A stretch of DNA of 64,000 nucleotides from Faecalibacterium sp. An121 (GTDB lineage Bacteria; Bacillota; Clostridia; Oscillospirales; Ruminococcaceae): the NCBI RefSeq assembly GCF_002160915.1, contig NZ_NFLM01000003.1, forward strand, positions 62,001 through 126,000. The letters are read 5' to 3'. Every line of letters starts with the position of its first letter. Position 1 is the first letter of the stretch. The notes under the pieces are model-generated. The model saw only the letters and a program-made list of their open reading frames with translations. It made no database searches and was not told the DNA's origin. Shown here one piece after another: positions 34,761 through 46,770 of the stretch. A program made the position numbers and the translations under genes.

Positions 34761-35942
34761 ATGAAAAAGAGAGCATCGGCAGTCATACTGGCGGCAGGCA
34801 CATCCAGCCGGATGGGCTTTGATAAACTGGCCTTTGACCTGGGCGGGGAGACCGTGCTGGGCCGCAGCATCCGGGCCTTTGATACATGTCCCAAGATCGG
34901 GGAGATCATCCTGGTGACCGGGGAGGACTGTGCCCTGGCCCAAAAGGAAGCGGCCCGCTGCCGCAAGCCGGTCCATCTGGTGACGGGAGGCGCCACCCGC
35001 GCAGAGAGCGCCCGCAGGGGAGTGGCTGCGGCGTCGGGGCAGATGGTGGCCATCCACGACGGGGCCCGGCCGTTTGTCAGCCATGCCGTCATCCAGGAGG
35101 CCCTTGCCGGGGCGGAGGAGTGGGGCGCGGCGATTCCGGCCGTGCCGGTCAAGGATACGGTCAAACTCGGCGCCGCGGGGGATGGCCGGTCCGTCCCGCC
35201 CCAGTGCCTGGTCCACTATACCCCCAACCGCAGCACCCTGTACGCGGTGCAGACCCCCCAGTGCTTTGACCGTGACACGTATCTGCGGGTGTCGCAGCAG
35301 CTGGAGGAAGAGGAGGCCAGCCAGGTCACCGACGACGCCAGCCTGTTTGAGCTGGCGGGGCTGCCGGTGCTGCTGACCCAGGGGGACTACGCCAACTACA
35401 AGATCACCACCCGGGAGGACCTGCCCGCTTCGGCCCGCCCCAGACAAGGAGGAAACACCATGCGCATCGGTCACGGTTATGACGTCCACCGCCTGGTGGA
35501 GGGCCGGCCCCTGATTTTGGGCGGGGTGACGGTCCCGTTTGAGAAGGGCCTGCTGGGCCATTCGGACGCCGACGTGCTGACCCACGCGGTGATGGACGCG
35601 GTGCTGGGCGCCGCGGCCCTGGGGGACATCGGCCGGCACTTCCCCGACACCGATCCCGCCTATGCGGGGGCGGACAGCCTGGCGCTGGCCCGGCAGGTCC
35701 GCCGCATCCTGGCTCAGGCGGGCTGGCAGGTGGTCAACATCGACGCCACCATCCTCTGCCAGCGGCCCAAACTGGCCCCCTATATCCTCACCATGGGCCA
35801 GAACCTGGCCGACGCCTTTGGCCTGCCCGCAGGGGCGGTCAGCGTCAAGGCCACCACGGAGGAGCATCTGGGCTTTACGGGGGAGGGACTGGGCATTGCC
35901 GCTCACGCCGTCGCCCTGATCCAGCCCTATGGACAGGAGTGA
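34761..35942 (+). CDS. ispDF: Bifunctional IspD-IspF (MEP pathway)
   Basis: 393 residues, one continuous frame. Residues 1-~225 are IspD (MEP cytidylyltransferase): [42 protein letters not shown] and TDDASLFE. Residues 234-393 are IspF (MECDP synthase): [21 protein letters not shown] with the zinc Asp/His, [26 protein letters not shown], and [21 protein letters not shown]. Together they catalyse steps 3 and 5 of isoprenoid-precursor synthesis. At the junction an intact AAGGAGG (35446-35452) and ATG (35460) lie 7 nt apart, so free IspF may also be made. First gene of the long plus-strand run to 49144. Confidence 0.93.
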   Translation: MKKRASAVILAAGTSSRMGFDKLAFDLGGETVLGRSIRAFDTCPKIGEIILVTGEDCALAQKEAARCRKPVHLVTGGATRAESARRGVAAASGQMVAIHDGARPFVSHAVIQEALAGAEEWGAAIPAVPVKDTVKLGAAGDGRSVPPQCLVHYTPNRSTLYAVQTPQCFDRDTYLRVSQQLEEEEASQVTDDASLFELAGLPVLLTQGDYANYKITTREDLPASARPRQGGNTMRIGHGYDVHRLVEGRPLILGGVTVPFEKGLLGHSDADVLTHAVMDAVLGAAALGDIGRHFPDTDPAYAGADSLALARQVRRILAQAGWQVVNIDATILCQRPKLAPYILTMGQNLADAFGLPAGAVSVKATTEEHLGFTGEGLGIAAHAVALIQPYGQE

Positions 35943-35948
35943 TATCCC

Positions 35949-36842
35949 ATGAACTGGAGTTCCATCATAGCCAATTTTCAGACCTTCAATCTGGCAGACC
36001 TGCTGGATGTGCTGGTGGTGACCTTTGTGATCTACCAGATCTTCGGCATCGTCAGCCGCACCCGGGCGGGACAGGTGGCCCGGGGCGCGCTGGTGGTGGC
36101 CCTGATCTATTTGATCGCCACCACCGCCCATATGCGCACCGTCACCTGGATCATGAACTCGCTGCTGCAAGTGGGCCTGCTGACCCTGGTGGTCATCTTC
36201 CAGCCTGAGATCCGCCGGGCCCTGGAGCGGATGGGCCAGACCGACAAATGGTTTTTGAAGCTGTTCCGCGTGCGCCATGTGGACCCTGCCACGCGGGGCA
36301 GCTGGCGCAGCGCCATCATTGCCATCTGCGACGCGGCCGAGCGCTTTTCGGAGACCAAGACCGGCGCGCTGATCGTGCTGGAACGGCGCACCGACCTGTC
36401 CGAGATCGAGCGCACCGGCACTCCGGTGGACTGTGAGGTCAATCCCGAGGTGCTGGGCACCATCTTCTATGAGGGCACCCCCCTGCATGACGGCGCGGCC
36501 ATCATCGAGGACGGCCGCATCAAGGCGGCGGGGTGCGTGCTGCCCTTGTCCAACAACCTGGACCTGGGCAAGGATATGGGCACCCGGCACCGGGCCTGCC
36601 TGGGCATTGCGGAAAATTCGGACGCCATCGCCATCGTGGTCAGCGAGGAGACCGGCATCATCTCGATGGCCAAAAACGGCGTGCTGATCCGCCACTTTGA
36701 CCGTCAGACCCTGTACACCCGCCTGGTGGATGAGATGATCCCCAAGGAAGCCGCCTCGGACAAGGGACGCAGCTTCGATACCTTCAAGGGCCAGGTGCTG
36801 TCCCTGATGGATTGGCGGAAAAAGGAGGGTGAAGGCAAATGA
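35949..36842 (+). CDS. cdaA: Membrane diadenylate cyclase
   Basis: 297 residues. Makes cyclic di-AMP from two ATP. Three N-terminal membrane segments (about 15-90), a linker helix and the DAC domain with catalytic DGAAII (in HDGAAIIEDGRI) and GTRHRACLGI. A C-terminal ~40-residue tail follows. It overlaps cdaR by 4 nt, the conserved CdaA-CdaR pair. c-di-AMP controls potassium and osmolyte transport and wall homeostasis in Firmicutes. AGGAG precedes the ATG. The usual third partner glmM is not adjacent. Confidence 0.95.
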   Translation: MNWSSIIANFQTFNLADLLDVLVVTFVIYQIFGIVSRTRAGQVARGALVVALIYLIATTAHMRTVTWIMNSLLQVGLLTLVVIFQPEIRRALERMGQTDKWFLKLFRVRHVDPATRGSWRSAIIAICDAAERFSETKTGALIVLERRTDLSEIERTGTPVDCEVNPEVLGTIFYEGTPLHDGAAIIEDGRIKAAGCVLPLSNNLDLGKDMGTRHRACLGIAENSDAIAIVVSEETGIISMAKNGVLIRHFDRQTLYTRLVDEMIPKEAASDKGRSFDTFKGQVLSLMDWRKKEGEGK

Positions 36843-38143
36843 ATCCCATCAAGAAAAAGACCTCCCGGCTGGAGAGCCTGCTCCAGAACCGCTCGATCCT
36901 GGAGGACCGCCGCGTGCGGCTGGTCCTGTCGGCTCTGCTGGCAGTGGCGCTGTGGGTGGTCATCACCACGGTGGTCCAGCCCGGCACCGCCATCACCCTC
37001 AGCGGGGTGCCGGTGGACTACGATTACGACGCCAGCGTCTACACATCCCGGGGCCTGAGCATCGTCCAGGCCCCCAGCAAGACGGTGAACCTGACCGTCT
37101 CGGGGGACGGCTATACCATCGGCCAGCTGCGGGCCGAGGACTTTGTGGTCTATCCCGACTGCTCGTCGGTGCGCTCCAGCGGCACCAAGACCCTGCAGCT
37201 GCGGGTCCGCTGCATCAACAGCGCGGTGGCGGGGAATATTTCGGTCTCGATCGCCAATACCGATAGTACGGTGGACATCGTTTTTGACGTTGTGGAGGAA
37301 AAGACCCTCCCGGTCCAGGTGAACACCCGCTATCTGACCATCGAGGATGGCTACATCCTGTACAGCACCGCGGCCTCCAATGAGACGGTCACCCTGACCG
37401 GCCCCTCCAGCGAACTGGCCGATGTGGCTTCCTGCACCGCGGAGGTCAGTTACAACGACCCGCTGAACGACAGCGTGACGGTGGATACCCACCTGCGCTT
37501 CTACAACGAGAGCGGCCATGAGCTCACCTTTGACTATGTCACCCTGGACCATGATACGGTGGAAGTCACCCTGACTGTATACAAAACGGCACAGCTGCCT
37601 GTCAATGTACGATTTGTAAACACACCTCCCAACTTTGATGACTCGGTGCTGATCTACAGCCTGAGCCAGACCGAGCTGCGGGTGGCCGGCCCGGCGGATG
37701 TGGTGGACAACCTCTCGGAGCTGGCAGTGGGCACCATCGACCTGTCCACCTTTGCGCTGGACAAGGTGTATGAAATGCCCATCACCCTGCCTTCGGGCCT
37801 GGTGTCTTTGGACAATGTGGACACGGTGACGGTCAGCTTCAACTGCAGCGCCATGGCCACCAAGACCCTGAACATCCCGGCCGAGAACATCGAGGTGATC
37901 AACCTGCCCTCCACCTACCAGCTGACGGTGGAGAGCGACCGGCTGATGAACGTGACCCTCTGCGGCCCCGCCTCGGTGCTGGAGAGCCTGACCGCCGACC
38001 AGGTGGTGGCCCAGATCGACGCCGATGACTTCGCTGTGTCCCTGGGTCAGCAGAACATTGCGTGCAGCATCTATGTGCCCGCGGACGGGCGGATCTTTGT
38101 GCTGGGCAGCTACACGGTCCCCTGCCGGATCGAGAGCAACTGA
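36839..38143 (+). CDS. cdaR: CdaR, YbbR-domain regulator of CdaA
   Basis: 434 residues: a basic N-terminus, a single membrane segment (about 26-45) and an extracytoplasmic part made of roughly four YbbR repeats, visible as recurring V.L..SGVPVDY, VTLTGPSSELADV, LRVAGPADVVDNL and VTLCGPASVLESL units. CdaR binds and modulates the membrane cyclase; direction of the effect varies among species. Gene overlap and order are as in Bacillus and Listeria, minus glmM. Confidence 0.92.
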   Translation: MNPIKKKTSRLESLLQNRSILEDRRVRLVLSALLAVALWVVITTVVQPGTAITLSGVPVDYDYDASVYTSRGLSIVQAPSKTVNLTVSGDGYTIGQLRAEDFVVYPDCSSVRSSGTKTLQLRVRCINSAVAGNISVSIANTDSTVDIVFDVVEEKTLPVQVNTRYLTIEDGYILYSTAASNETVTLTGPSSELADVASCTAEVSYNDPLNDSVTVDTHLRFYNESGHELTFDYVTLDHDTVEVTLTVYKTAQLPVNVRFVNTPPNFDDSVLIYSLSQTELRVAGPADVVDNLSELAVGTIDLSTFALDKVYEMPITLPSGLVSLDNVDTVTVSFNCSAMATKTLNIPAENIEVINLPSTYQLTVESDRLMNVTLCGPASVLESLTADQVVAQIDADDFAVSLGQQNIACSIYVPADGRIFVLGSYTVPCRIESN

Positions 38144-38184
38144 CGCCCCGTCCATCCATCACGACAGAAACGGAAAAAGAAAGA

Positions 38185-39780
38185 ATGATCCTGGTCAGAG
38201 ATATCCGTCTGCCCCTCTCCGCCGGGGAGGAGCAGGCTTTCGGGCAGGCTCTGCGCATCCTGCGCCTGCCCCTGGGCAAGGTCCGGCAGATGGGGGTGTC
38301 CCGCCTGTCGGTGGACGCCCGCCACGGCCGGCCCAAGCTGGTCTATACCATTGCGGTAACGCTGAAAAATGAGGGTGAGGAACCTGCTTTTGCGGGGGCC
38401 TCGCCCTGCGTTGCTCTACGTCAGGAGCCGCAGTTCTGCATCACGCCGGGCATCCGGCCCCTGGAAGGGCGCCCTGTGGTGTGCGGCCTGGGCCCTGCGG
38501 GCCTGTTCGCAGCCCTGACTCTGGCCCAGCAGGGGTTTGCCCCCATCGTGCTGGAGCGCGGCCCCGCCCTGGAGGACCGGGTGCGGGCGGTGGAACACTT
38601 TTCCGCCACGGGAGAGCTGGACGAAAACGCCAACATCCAGTTTGGCGAGGGAGGCGCGGGCACCTTCTCGGACGGCAAGCTCACCACCCGGATCGGAGAC
38701 TCCCTGTGCGGCTATGTGACCCGGGTGTTTTTGGCCCACGGGGCTCCGCCCGAGATCGCCTGGCAGCAAAAGCCCCATGTGGGCACCGACCTGCTGCGGG
38801 GCGTGATCACCTCCATCCGGAAAGAGATCGAGGCGCTGGGGGGCCAGGTGCGGTTCAACACCGCTCTCACCGGCCTCAAGGTGCAAAACGGCGCCCTGGC
38901 CGGCGTCAGCACCACCGCAGGGGACATCCCCTGCAAGGCTCTGGTGCTGGCGGTGGGTCATTCGGCGCGGGATACCTTCGAGGCCCTGATGGACGGGGGG
39001 CTGGCTTTCAGCTGCAAGCCCTTCAGCGTGGGATTCCGGGCCGAGCACCTGCAAAGCGAGATCGAAAAGAGCCTGTATCACGAAGCCGCCGGCCATCCGG
39101 CCCTGCCCCGGGGGGAGTATCAGCTCTCCCAGCAGGTGGATGGGCGGGGGGTGTATACCTTCTGTATGTGTCCGGGAGGCCAGGTGGTGGCAGCGGCCAG
39201 CGAAGCGGGCCGGGTGGTCACCAACGGCATGAGCTACCACGCCCGGGATGGCAGAAACGCCAACGCCGCCGTGGTGGTAGGGGTGGGTTCCGAGGACTTC
39301 GGGGGCGACCCGCGGCGGGCCATCGCCTTCCAGCGGGAGCTGGAGGCCCGGGCGTTCCGGGCCGGGCGGGCCGGCGGGCTTTATGCGGCGCCGGCTGAAA
39401 ATGTGACCAGCTTCCTGGAGGGAGAGGGCCGGCTCAGGATCGGCCGGGTGGAACCCACCTACGACCGCGGCGTGGTGCCTGCCGATCTGGGCAGCCTGCT
39501 GCCGGCCGGGCTGGCCGGAGCGCTGCGGGCCGGGCTGCGGGCCTTCGACCGCAAGCTGGCGGGATACGCTTCTCCCGAGGCCATCCTCACCGGCCTTGAG
39601 ACCCGGACTTCCAGCCCGGTGCGGCTGGCCCGGGGAGAGACCTACGAGTGTACCCAGCTGCCCGGCCTTTACCCCTGCGGCGAGGGGGCGGGCTACGCGG
39701 GCGGCATCATGAGCGCCGCCGTGGATGGTCTGCGGGTGGCAGCAGCGATAGCAAGCCGGTATTGCCCGGCGGGAGATTGA
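38185..39780 (+). CDS. FAD-dependent dehydrogenase (COG2509 family)
   Basis: 531 residues. Starts MILVRDIRLPLSAGEEQAFG, an N-terminal ferredoxin-like module characteristic of this family, then a Rossmann FAD motif VVCGLGPAGLFAALTLAQQG near 100, FGEGGAGTFSDGKLTTR, and the C-terminal PCGEGAGYAGGIMSAAVDGLRVA. Widespread and conserved in Firmicutes but of unknown substrate. The start at 38185 follows AAAGA; the in-frame upstream start at 38062 lies inside cdaR and is rejected. Confidence 0.88.
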   Translation: MILVRDIRLPLSAGEEQAFGQALRILRLPLGKVRQMGVSRLSVDARHGRPKLVYTIAVTLKNEGEEPAFAGASPCVALRQEPQFCITPGIRPLEGRPVVCGLGPAGLFAALTLAQQGFAPIVLERGPALEDRVRAVEHFSATGELDENANIQFGEGGAGTFSDGKLTTRIGDSLCGYVTRVFLAHGAPPEIAWQQKPHVGTDLLRGVITSIRKEIEALGGQVRFNTALTGLKVQNGALAGVSTTAGDIPCKALVLAVGHSARDTFEALMDGGLAFSCKPFSVGFRAEHLQSEIEKSLYHEAAGHPALPRGEYQLSQQVDGRGVYTFCMCPGGQVVAAASEAGRVVTNGMSYHARDGRNANAAVVVGVGSEDFGGDPRRAIAFQRELEARAFRAGRAGGLYAAPAENVTSFLEGEGRLRIGRVEPTYDRGVVPADLGSLLPAGLAGALRAGLRAFDRKLAGYASPEAILTGLETRTSSPVRLARGETYECTQLPGLYPCGEGAGYAGGIMSAAVDGLRVAAAIASRYCPAGD

Positions 39781-39791
39781 GGGGAAAAGGC

Positions 39792-41216
39792 ATGGACGAA
39801 CAGGATAAGAAGGACAAGCAGAATCAGAAAAGGGACACGGCTGCCGTCCAGGAGGAACTGGAGCAGCAGCTGCGGGACCTGGGAGTGGGCGTGAACGAGC
39901 TGAAGGACGCCGTCAACGACGCCTTTCGCCACGGCTTTGAGGGCCGGGGAGACGAACTGGGCCGCCATGTGAACCATGTGGCCAGCGATGTCACCGCCGT
40001 GCTGAACAGCGTGGTGGGGGAGGTGGCCGGCGCCTTTCAGGATGCCATGGACCTGGAGAGCGGAGCCGACAAGGAAGAACGGGCCGAACGCCGCCGCCAG
40101 CGGGAACACCGCCGGTGGCAGCAGCGGGAAGCCCGCCGCGCCGCCCGCCGGGACAACCCGGAGAGTCAGGCCTACGACTATGCCCAGGACTGGCAGACCG
40201 GCCCCGGCAAGATCAGCTGGGGGCGCTACCGCTCGGACGGAAAGCGCGGGCAGAGCCCCGACCCCGGGGACAACTACGACCGCGCCATCCGCTGGAGCGC
40301 CAGAAAGCGCTGCGGCATCGGCCTGGCGCTGTCCATCACCTTCGGCATTCTGGCTTTCAGCTTTTTTGTGGGAGCGATCGCCTGCTTCATCAGCACCGAA
40401 GCGCTGGTGGTGAGCAGCATCCCCGTGGCGGAGGCGGCCCTGGCCTGGACCGGCATCGGCCTGATGGTGGGCGGCGGCCTGTGCACCGGCGGGGCCCTGT
40501 ACGGGTGCGAACAGCTGGAAGCCTCCAGGCTGCTCAACCGCTGCGCCGACGCCTTTGCGGGGCTGGATGTGTCGGAGGGGGTGGACCTGGACGACCTGGC
40601 CGGCCTGCTGCAAATGAAAAAGAAAAAGCTGCGCAAGCAGCTGCGGGAACTGATCAACCGGGGCTGGCTGACCGGCTGGATGGATGAGCGCAGCAACCTG
40701 CTGTTTTTGAGCGCCGCCGACTACCGTGCAGCCCACAACATTGCGGCTCCCCAGCCCGCGCCGGAGCAGCCCAAGCCCCAGGAGGAAGAGGAGGCAAAGC
40801 CCCTCCATCTGGAGACGGCCCGGCGGTTTGCCCAGGTGCTGGCCAAGGAGCGCCGGCTGATGACCGACCCCACCGCGGCCGACGAACTGGAAAAGATGCA
40901 AAAGACCACCGAGGCCATCTGCGCCTGGCTGGAGAGCCACCCCGAGAGCGCGCCCCGGGCCCGGCGGTTTGCGGAATATTATATCCCCACCACCCTCAAG
41001 CTGCTGCACACCTACAACGATGTGCAGGGCCAGAAGGGGGACAACGCCGAGGCCATCCGGCGGGATATCGGCGGCATCCTGCACACCCTGAATACCGCCT
41101 ATGAGAACCTGTACGACAACCTGCTCAGCGATGCGGCCCTGGATGTGTCCAGCGAGATCGCGGCCCTGGAAGGGATGCTGGCCAGCGATGGCCTGACCGG
41201 GGAGGGGCTGCTATGA
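39792..41216 (+). CDS. XpaC-like (5-bromo-4-chloroindolyl phosphate hydrolysis family) membrane protein
   Basis: 474 residues. A very charged N-terminal half (coiled-coil-like 20-60; Arg/Glu-rich 95-135) precedes two membrane segments (about 180-203 and 213-240), a small winged-helix-like part (LDDLAGLLQMKKKKLRKQLRELINRGWL) and a C-terminal XpaC-like helical region with MQKTTEAICAWLESHPESAPRARRFAEYYIPTTLKLLHTY. XpaC was named for an indirect phosphatase phenotype in Bacillus; its function is unknown and in Firmicutes it is often beside TelA. No telA is seen here. It overlaps recJ by 4 nt. Confidence 0.78.
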   Translation: MDEQDKKDKQNQKRDTAAVQEELEQQLRDLGVGVNELKDAVNDAFRHGFEGRGDELGRHVNHVASDVTAVLNSVVGEVAGAFQDAMDLESGADKEERAERRRQREHRRWQQREARRAARRDNPESQAYDYAQDWQTGPGKISWGRYRSDGKRGQSPDPGDNYDRAIRWSARKRCGIGLALSITFGILAFSFFVGAIACFISTEALVVSSIPVAEAALAWTGIGLMVGGGLCTGGALYGCEQLEASRLLNRCADAFAGLDVSEGVDLDDLAGLLQMKKKKLRKQLRELINRGWLTGWMDERSNLLFLSAADYRAAHNIAAPQPAPEQPKPQEEEEAKPLHLETARRFAQVLAKERRLMTDPTAADELEKMQKTTEAICAWLESHPESAPRARRFAEYYIPTTLKLLHTYNDVQGQKGDNAEAIRRDIGGILHTLNTAYENLYDNLLSDAALDVSSEIAALEGMLASDGLTGEGLL

Positions 41217-43357
41217 CGGGCCGTCCGTGGGAACTGCGCCCGCTGGACCGGGAAGCGGTGGCCGGACTGCAGGAGGCCATTGCCGAGGAGCGCACCGACC
41301 AGCTGGAGATGGAGGCCGCCTATGAGGGGAACGAGTGGGACGACGCCAAGCACGACGCCGTCCTGAACGCCCAGCTGAAAGAAGCCTCCCTGCTGGCGGG
41401 GCTGCTGGCGGCCCGGGGCCTGACCCAGCCGGAGGAGGCTTTGTCCTTTCTGGCGGGGGAGGATACCCTCAGCGACCCCATGCTGATGCAGGATATGGAC
41501 AAGGCCTGCGCCCGCATCCGCCAGGCTCTGGATACCGGCGAGACCATCGTGGTGTATGGGGACTACGACGTGGACGGCGTCACCGCCACCTCTCTGCTGT
41601 ACGAACAACTGAAAGGGCTGGGCGGGACGGTCAAATGTATGCTGCCCAGCCGGGAAGGGGACGGCTACGGCCTGTCCAAGCGGGCCATCGACCGCATCCA
41701 CAATAAGGGCTATACCCTGATCGTCACGGTGGACAACGGCATCTCGGCGGTGGAGGAGGCGTCCTATGCGGCCTCTCTGGGCATCGACGTGGTGATCACC
41801 GACCACCATGTGCCCCCCAGCGTGCTGCCCCAGGCGGTGGCCGTGGTGGATCCCAAGCGCCGGGATGACGAAAGCCCCTTCAAGGACCTGTGCGGCGCAG
41901 GAGTGGCCTTCAAGCTGTGCGCCGCTTTGGAGAACTGTATGCCCGAGGAGCTGCTGGAGTTTTGCAGCGACCTGGCCGCCATCGGCACGGTGGCCGATGT
42001 GATGCCCCTCACAGGGGAGAACCGCACCATCGTCAAGGCGGGACTGCAAAGCCTGCAGCACACCCAGCGGCCCGGCCTGTGCGCCCTGCTGGAGGAAACG
42101 GGGCTGGCGGGCAAGACGGTGAGCGCCGACAACGTCAGCTTTGGCATTGCGCCCCGGCTGAACGCGGCGGGCCGGATGGACAGCGCCGTCACGGCCCTGC
42201 AGCTGGTGCTCTGCCAGGACCCCGCCCGCGCCGCCGGCCTGGCCCGCCAGCTGAATGAGGTCAACGCCCAGCGTCAGGAGACCGAACAGAAGATCGAGCA
42301 CGCGGTGGAGGAGATGCTGGCCGCCGACCCGGCCCGCACCGAGGACCGCATCATGCTGCTGTGGGGCCAGGGCTGGCACCAGGGAGTCATCGGCATCGTG
42401 GCGTCCCGGCTGGTGGAAAAATACGGCCGGCCGGTGATGGTGGTGTCGGTGGCCGAAAACGGCGAGGCCAAGGGCAGCGGGCGCAGTGTGCCCGGCTTTG
42501 ACCTGCACGCCTGCATCACCGCCTGCGCCGACCTGCTGATCCGCTTTGGGGGCCACCCCATGGCGGCGGGGCTTCTGGTGCGGGAGGAAAACCTGCCCGA
42601 ACTGCGCCGCCGGATGAACGAGTGGGCCGCCCGGGAATGCCCGGTGATCCATGTGCCGCCCCTGATCTGCGATCTGTCCCTCCGGCTTGGCCGGGTGACG
42701 GTGGAGGAGGTGCGGGCGGTGGAGCGGATGGCCCCCTTTGGGGCCGACAACCCCGCCCCGGTGTTCCTTTTGGAGAATGCGGTGGTGGAGGGCGTCTACC
42801 CCGTGTCCGACGGCAAGCACAGCCGGCTGCGGCTGAACCAGGGGGGCGCAGGGCTGTATGCGGTCTGGTTCGGGATGTCCCCCGAGCGGGTGCCCTACCA
42901 GCCGGGGGATGCAGTGGACGCAGCCCTCAGCCTGTCGGTGTACGAAGGGGCCCGCGGGGCCCAGCTGTCCGGGCGGATCATCGACCTGCACCCGGCGGGC
43001 CTGGGTCCGGACGCGGCCCGGCAGGCGGCGTTGGTGGAAGCGCTGCGCCGCGGCGCGTCCCTGACGGCGGAGGAGCGGCAGCTGGTCCGCCCCACCCGTG
43101 AGGAGACGGCCGCCGTCTATCGTGAGCTGAAGACCCGGCGCTGGCACGCCGAGGATCTGCAGCCTCTGTATGCAAAAATGGGCACCGCCAACACAGGCAA
43201 GACCCTGGTGGCCCTCACCGCGCTGATGCAGGTGGGCCTTGTGGAAGTGGTCCACCGGGGGGACGTGCCCTTTCTGGAGCTGGTGCGGGTCAAGGAGAAG
43301 AAGAACCTGGCCGACGCGCCCATCCTGAGATGTCTGGAGGATTTGGAGGAGAAGTAA
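41213..43357 (+). CDS. recJ: Single-stranded-DNA-specific exonuclease RecJ
   Basis: 714 residues. DHH/DHHA1 phosphoesterase: VVYGDYDVDGVTATSLLY (motif I) at about 105, VDNGISAVEE, ITDHHVPP (DHH), GAGVAFKL, and DHHA1 features GRSVPGFDLH and RFGGHPMAAGL, followed by an OB-like domain and a C-terminal extension of about 150 residues. Degrades single-stranded DNA 5' to 3' in repair and recombination. The C-terminal domain resembles that of Firmicute RecJ. Immediately followed by relA with a 1-nt gap. Confidence 0.94.
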   Translation: MTGRPWELRPLDREAVAGLQEAIAEERTDQLEMEAAYEGNEWDDAKHDAVLNAQLKEASLLAGLLAARGLTQPEEALSFLAGEDTLSDPMLMQDMDKACARIRQALDTGETIVVYGDYDVDGVTATSLLYEQLKGLGGTVKCMLPSREGDGYGLSKRAIDRIHNKGYTLIVTVDNGISAVEEASYAASLGIDVVITDHHVPPSVLPQAVAVVDPKRRDDESPFKDLCGAGVAFKLCAALENCMPEELLEFCSDLAAIGTVADVMPLTGENRTIVKAGLQSLQHTQRPGLCALLEETGLAGKTVSADNVSFGIAPRLNAAGRMDSAVTALQLVLCQDPARAAGLARQLNEVNAQRQETEQKIEHAVEEMLAADPARTEDRIMLLWGQGWHQGVIGIVASRLVEKYGRPVMVVSVAENGEAKGSGRSVPGFDLHACITACADLLIRFGGHPMAAGLLVREENLPELRRRMNEWAARECPVIHVPPLICDLSLRLGRVTVEEVRAVERMAPFGADNPAPVFLLENAVVEGVYPVSDGKHSRLRLNQGGAGLYAVWFGMSPERVPYQPGDAVDAALSLSVYEGARGAQLSGRIIDLHPAGLGPDAARQAALVEALRRGASLTAEERQLVRPTREETAAVYRELKTRRWHAEDLQPLYAKMGTANTGKTLVALTALMQVGLVEVVHRGDVPFLELVRVKEKKNLADAPILRCLEDLEEK

Positions 43358-43358
43358 T

Positions 43359-45674
<2,316 letters not shown>

Positions 45675-45691
45675 CAGAAAAAGGAGACAAG

Positions 45692-46153
45692 ATGAGAGCA
45701 GTGATTCAGGCCGTATCCTCCGCCAGCGTGCGGGTGAACGGCGGAGACCCCCGGGCCATCGGCCCCGGGCTGGTGATCCTGTTTGGGGTCAAGGACACCG
45801 ACACCCTGGATATGGTGCCCCGCTTTGCAGAAAAATGCGCCGGCCTGCGCATCTTCCACGATGCGGACGGCAAGCTCAACCGCAGCGCCAGGGACAACGG
45901 CTATTCGGCCCTGGTGGTGTCCCAGTTCACCCTGTACGGGGACACCAAGAAGGGGATGCGCCCCAGCTTCATCCGGGCGGCCAAGCCCCCGCTGTCGGTG
46001 CAGGCTTACGAGCTGTTTGTGGCCGAGATGGAAAAGCAGGGCCTGAAAGAGGTCAAGCACGGGGAGTTTGGGGCGGATATGCAGGTGGCCCTTGTGAACG
46101 AGGGCCCCTGCACCATTGTAATGGATACCGACGAGTGGAAGAAGGGAGACTGA
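45692..46153 (+). CDS. dtd: D-aminoacyl-tRNA deacylase
   Basis: 153 residues. Hydrolyses D-amino acids (and glycine) mischarged on tRNA. Motifs: MRAVIQAVSSASVRVNG, the catalytic SQFTLYGDTKKGMRPSF loop and EFGADMQVALVNEGPCT. Normal length. It sits 17 nt after rel and 1 nt before the MBL gene, reproducing the rel-dtd pair of Bacillus. Confidence 0.95.
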   Translation: MRAVIQAVSSASVRVNGGDPRAIGPGLVILFGVKDTDTLDMVPRFAEKCAGLRIFHDADGKLNRSARDNGYSALVVSQFTLYGDTKKGMRPSFIRAAKPPLSVQAYELFVAEMEKQGLKEVKHGEFGADMQVALVNEGPCTIVMDTDEWKKGD

Positions 46154-46154
46154 G

Positions 46155-46766
46155 ATGAAGGCATACCATGTTGTGGGGCAGGCCCCCATGTATACCAATA
46201 CCTTCCTGCTGATCTCGGAGGCGGGCCACGGGGTGGTCATCGACCCGGCGGCGGCCGCAGCCGATTACGGCCAGCTGCTGCGCAAGGAGGGAGCCTCCCT
46301 CACCCATATCTTTTGCACCCACGGCCACTTTGACCATGTGGGCAGCGCCGCCGAACTCAAAGAGGAGTGGAACGCAAAGCTCTGGTGCGAGGCCGCCGAC
46401 CTGGAAGGCGGGCAGTTCTACCCCCTGACCCAGGCCGACAGCGGCTACCAGGAGGGGGGCGTCATCCAGGTGGATGAGATGTCCTTCACGGTGTGGCATA
46501 CCCCGGGGCACACCCCCGGCAGCGTCTGCCTGCTGTGCGGGGAATACCTGTTCACCGGGGACACCCTGTTTGCGGGCAGTGTGGGCCGCACCGACCTGCC
46601 CGGCGGCAGTACCCGCCAGCTGTCGGATTCGCTGCGCAAGCTCGCGGGGCTGCCCATCCCGCCCACGGCTCAGGTCCTGCCCGGCCACGGGGACCTGTCC
46701 ACCTTTGGGGAAGAGCTGAAGAACAACTGGTATATCCGCAAGAGCGTATCCAGACAGGATTGGTAA
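46155..46766 (+). CDS. MBL-fold metallo-hydrolase (glyoxalase II-like)
   Basis: 203 residues. Complete metallo-beta-lactamase metal ligands: THGHFDHVGSA (HxHxDH), HTPGHTPGS, GDTLFAGSVGRTD and the C-terminal PGHGDLS. The single-domain form common next to dtd and hemZ in Firmicutes (YqgX/YcbL-like). Substrate unknown; thioester or lactonase activity is typical of relatives. Start overlaps the dtd stop region by a 1-nt gap; hemZ follows in 4 nt. Confidence 0.9.
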   Translation: MKAYHVVGQAPMYTNTFLLISEAGHGVVIDPAAAAADYGQLLRKEGASLTHIFCTHGHFDHVGSAAELKEEWNAKLWCEAADLEGGQFYPLTQADSGYQEGGVIQVDEMSFTVWHTPGHTPGSVCLLCGEYLFTGDTLFAGSVGRTDLPGGSTRQLSDSLRKLAGLPIPPTAQVLPGHGDLSTFGEELKNNWYIRKSVSRQDW

Positions 46767-46770
46767 ACGT

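Noticed and set aside
32768-36695. Two long minus-strand open frames of 798 and 672 codons
   Set aside because: They are complements of the phosphosugar mutase, ispDF and cdaA genes; no recognised motif.
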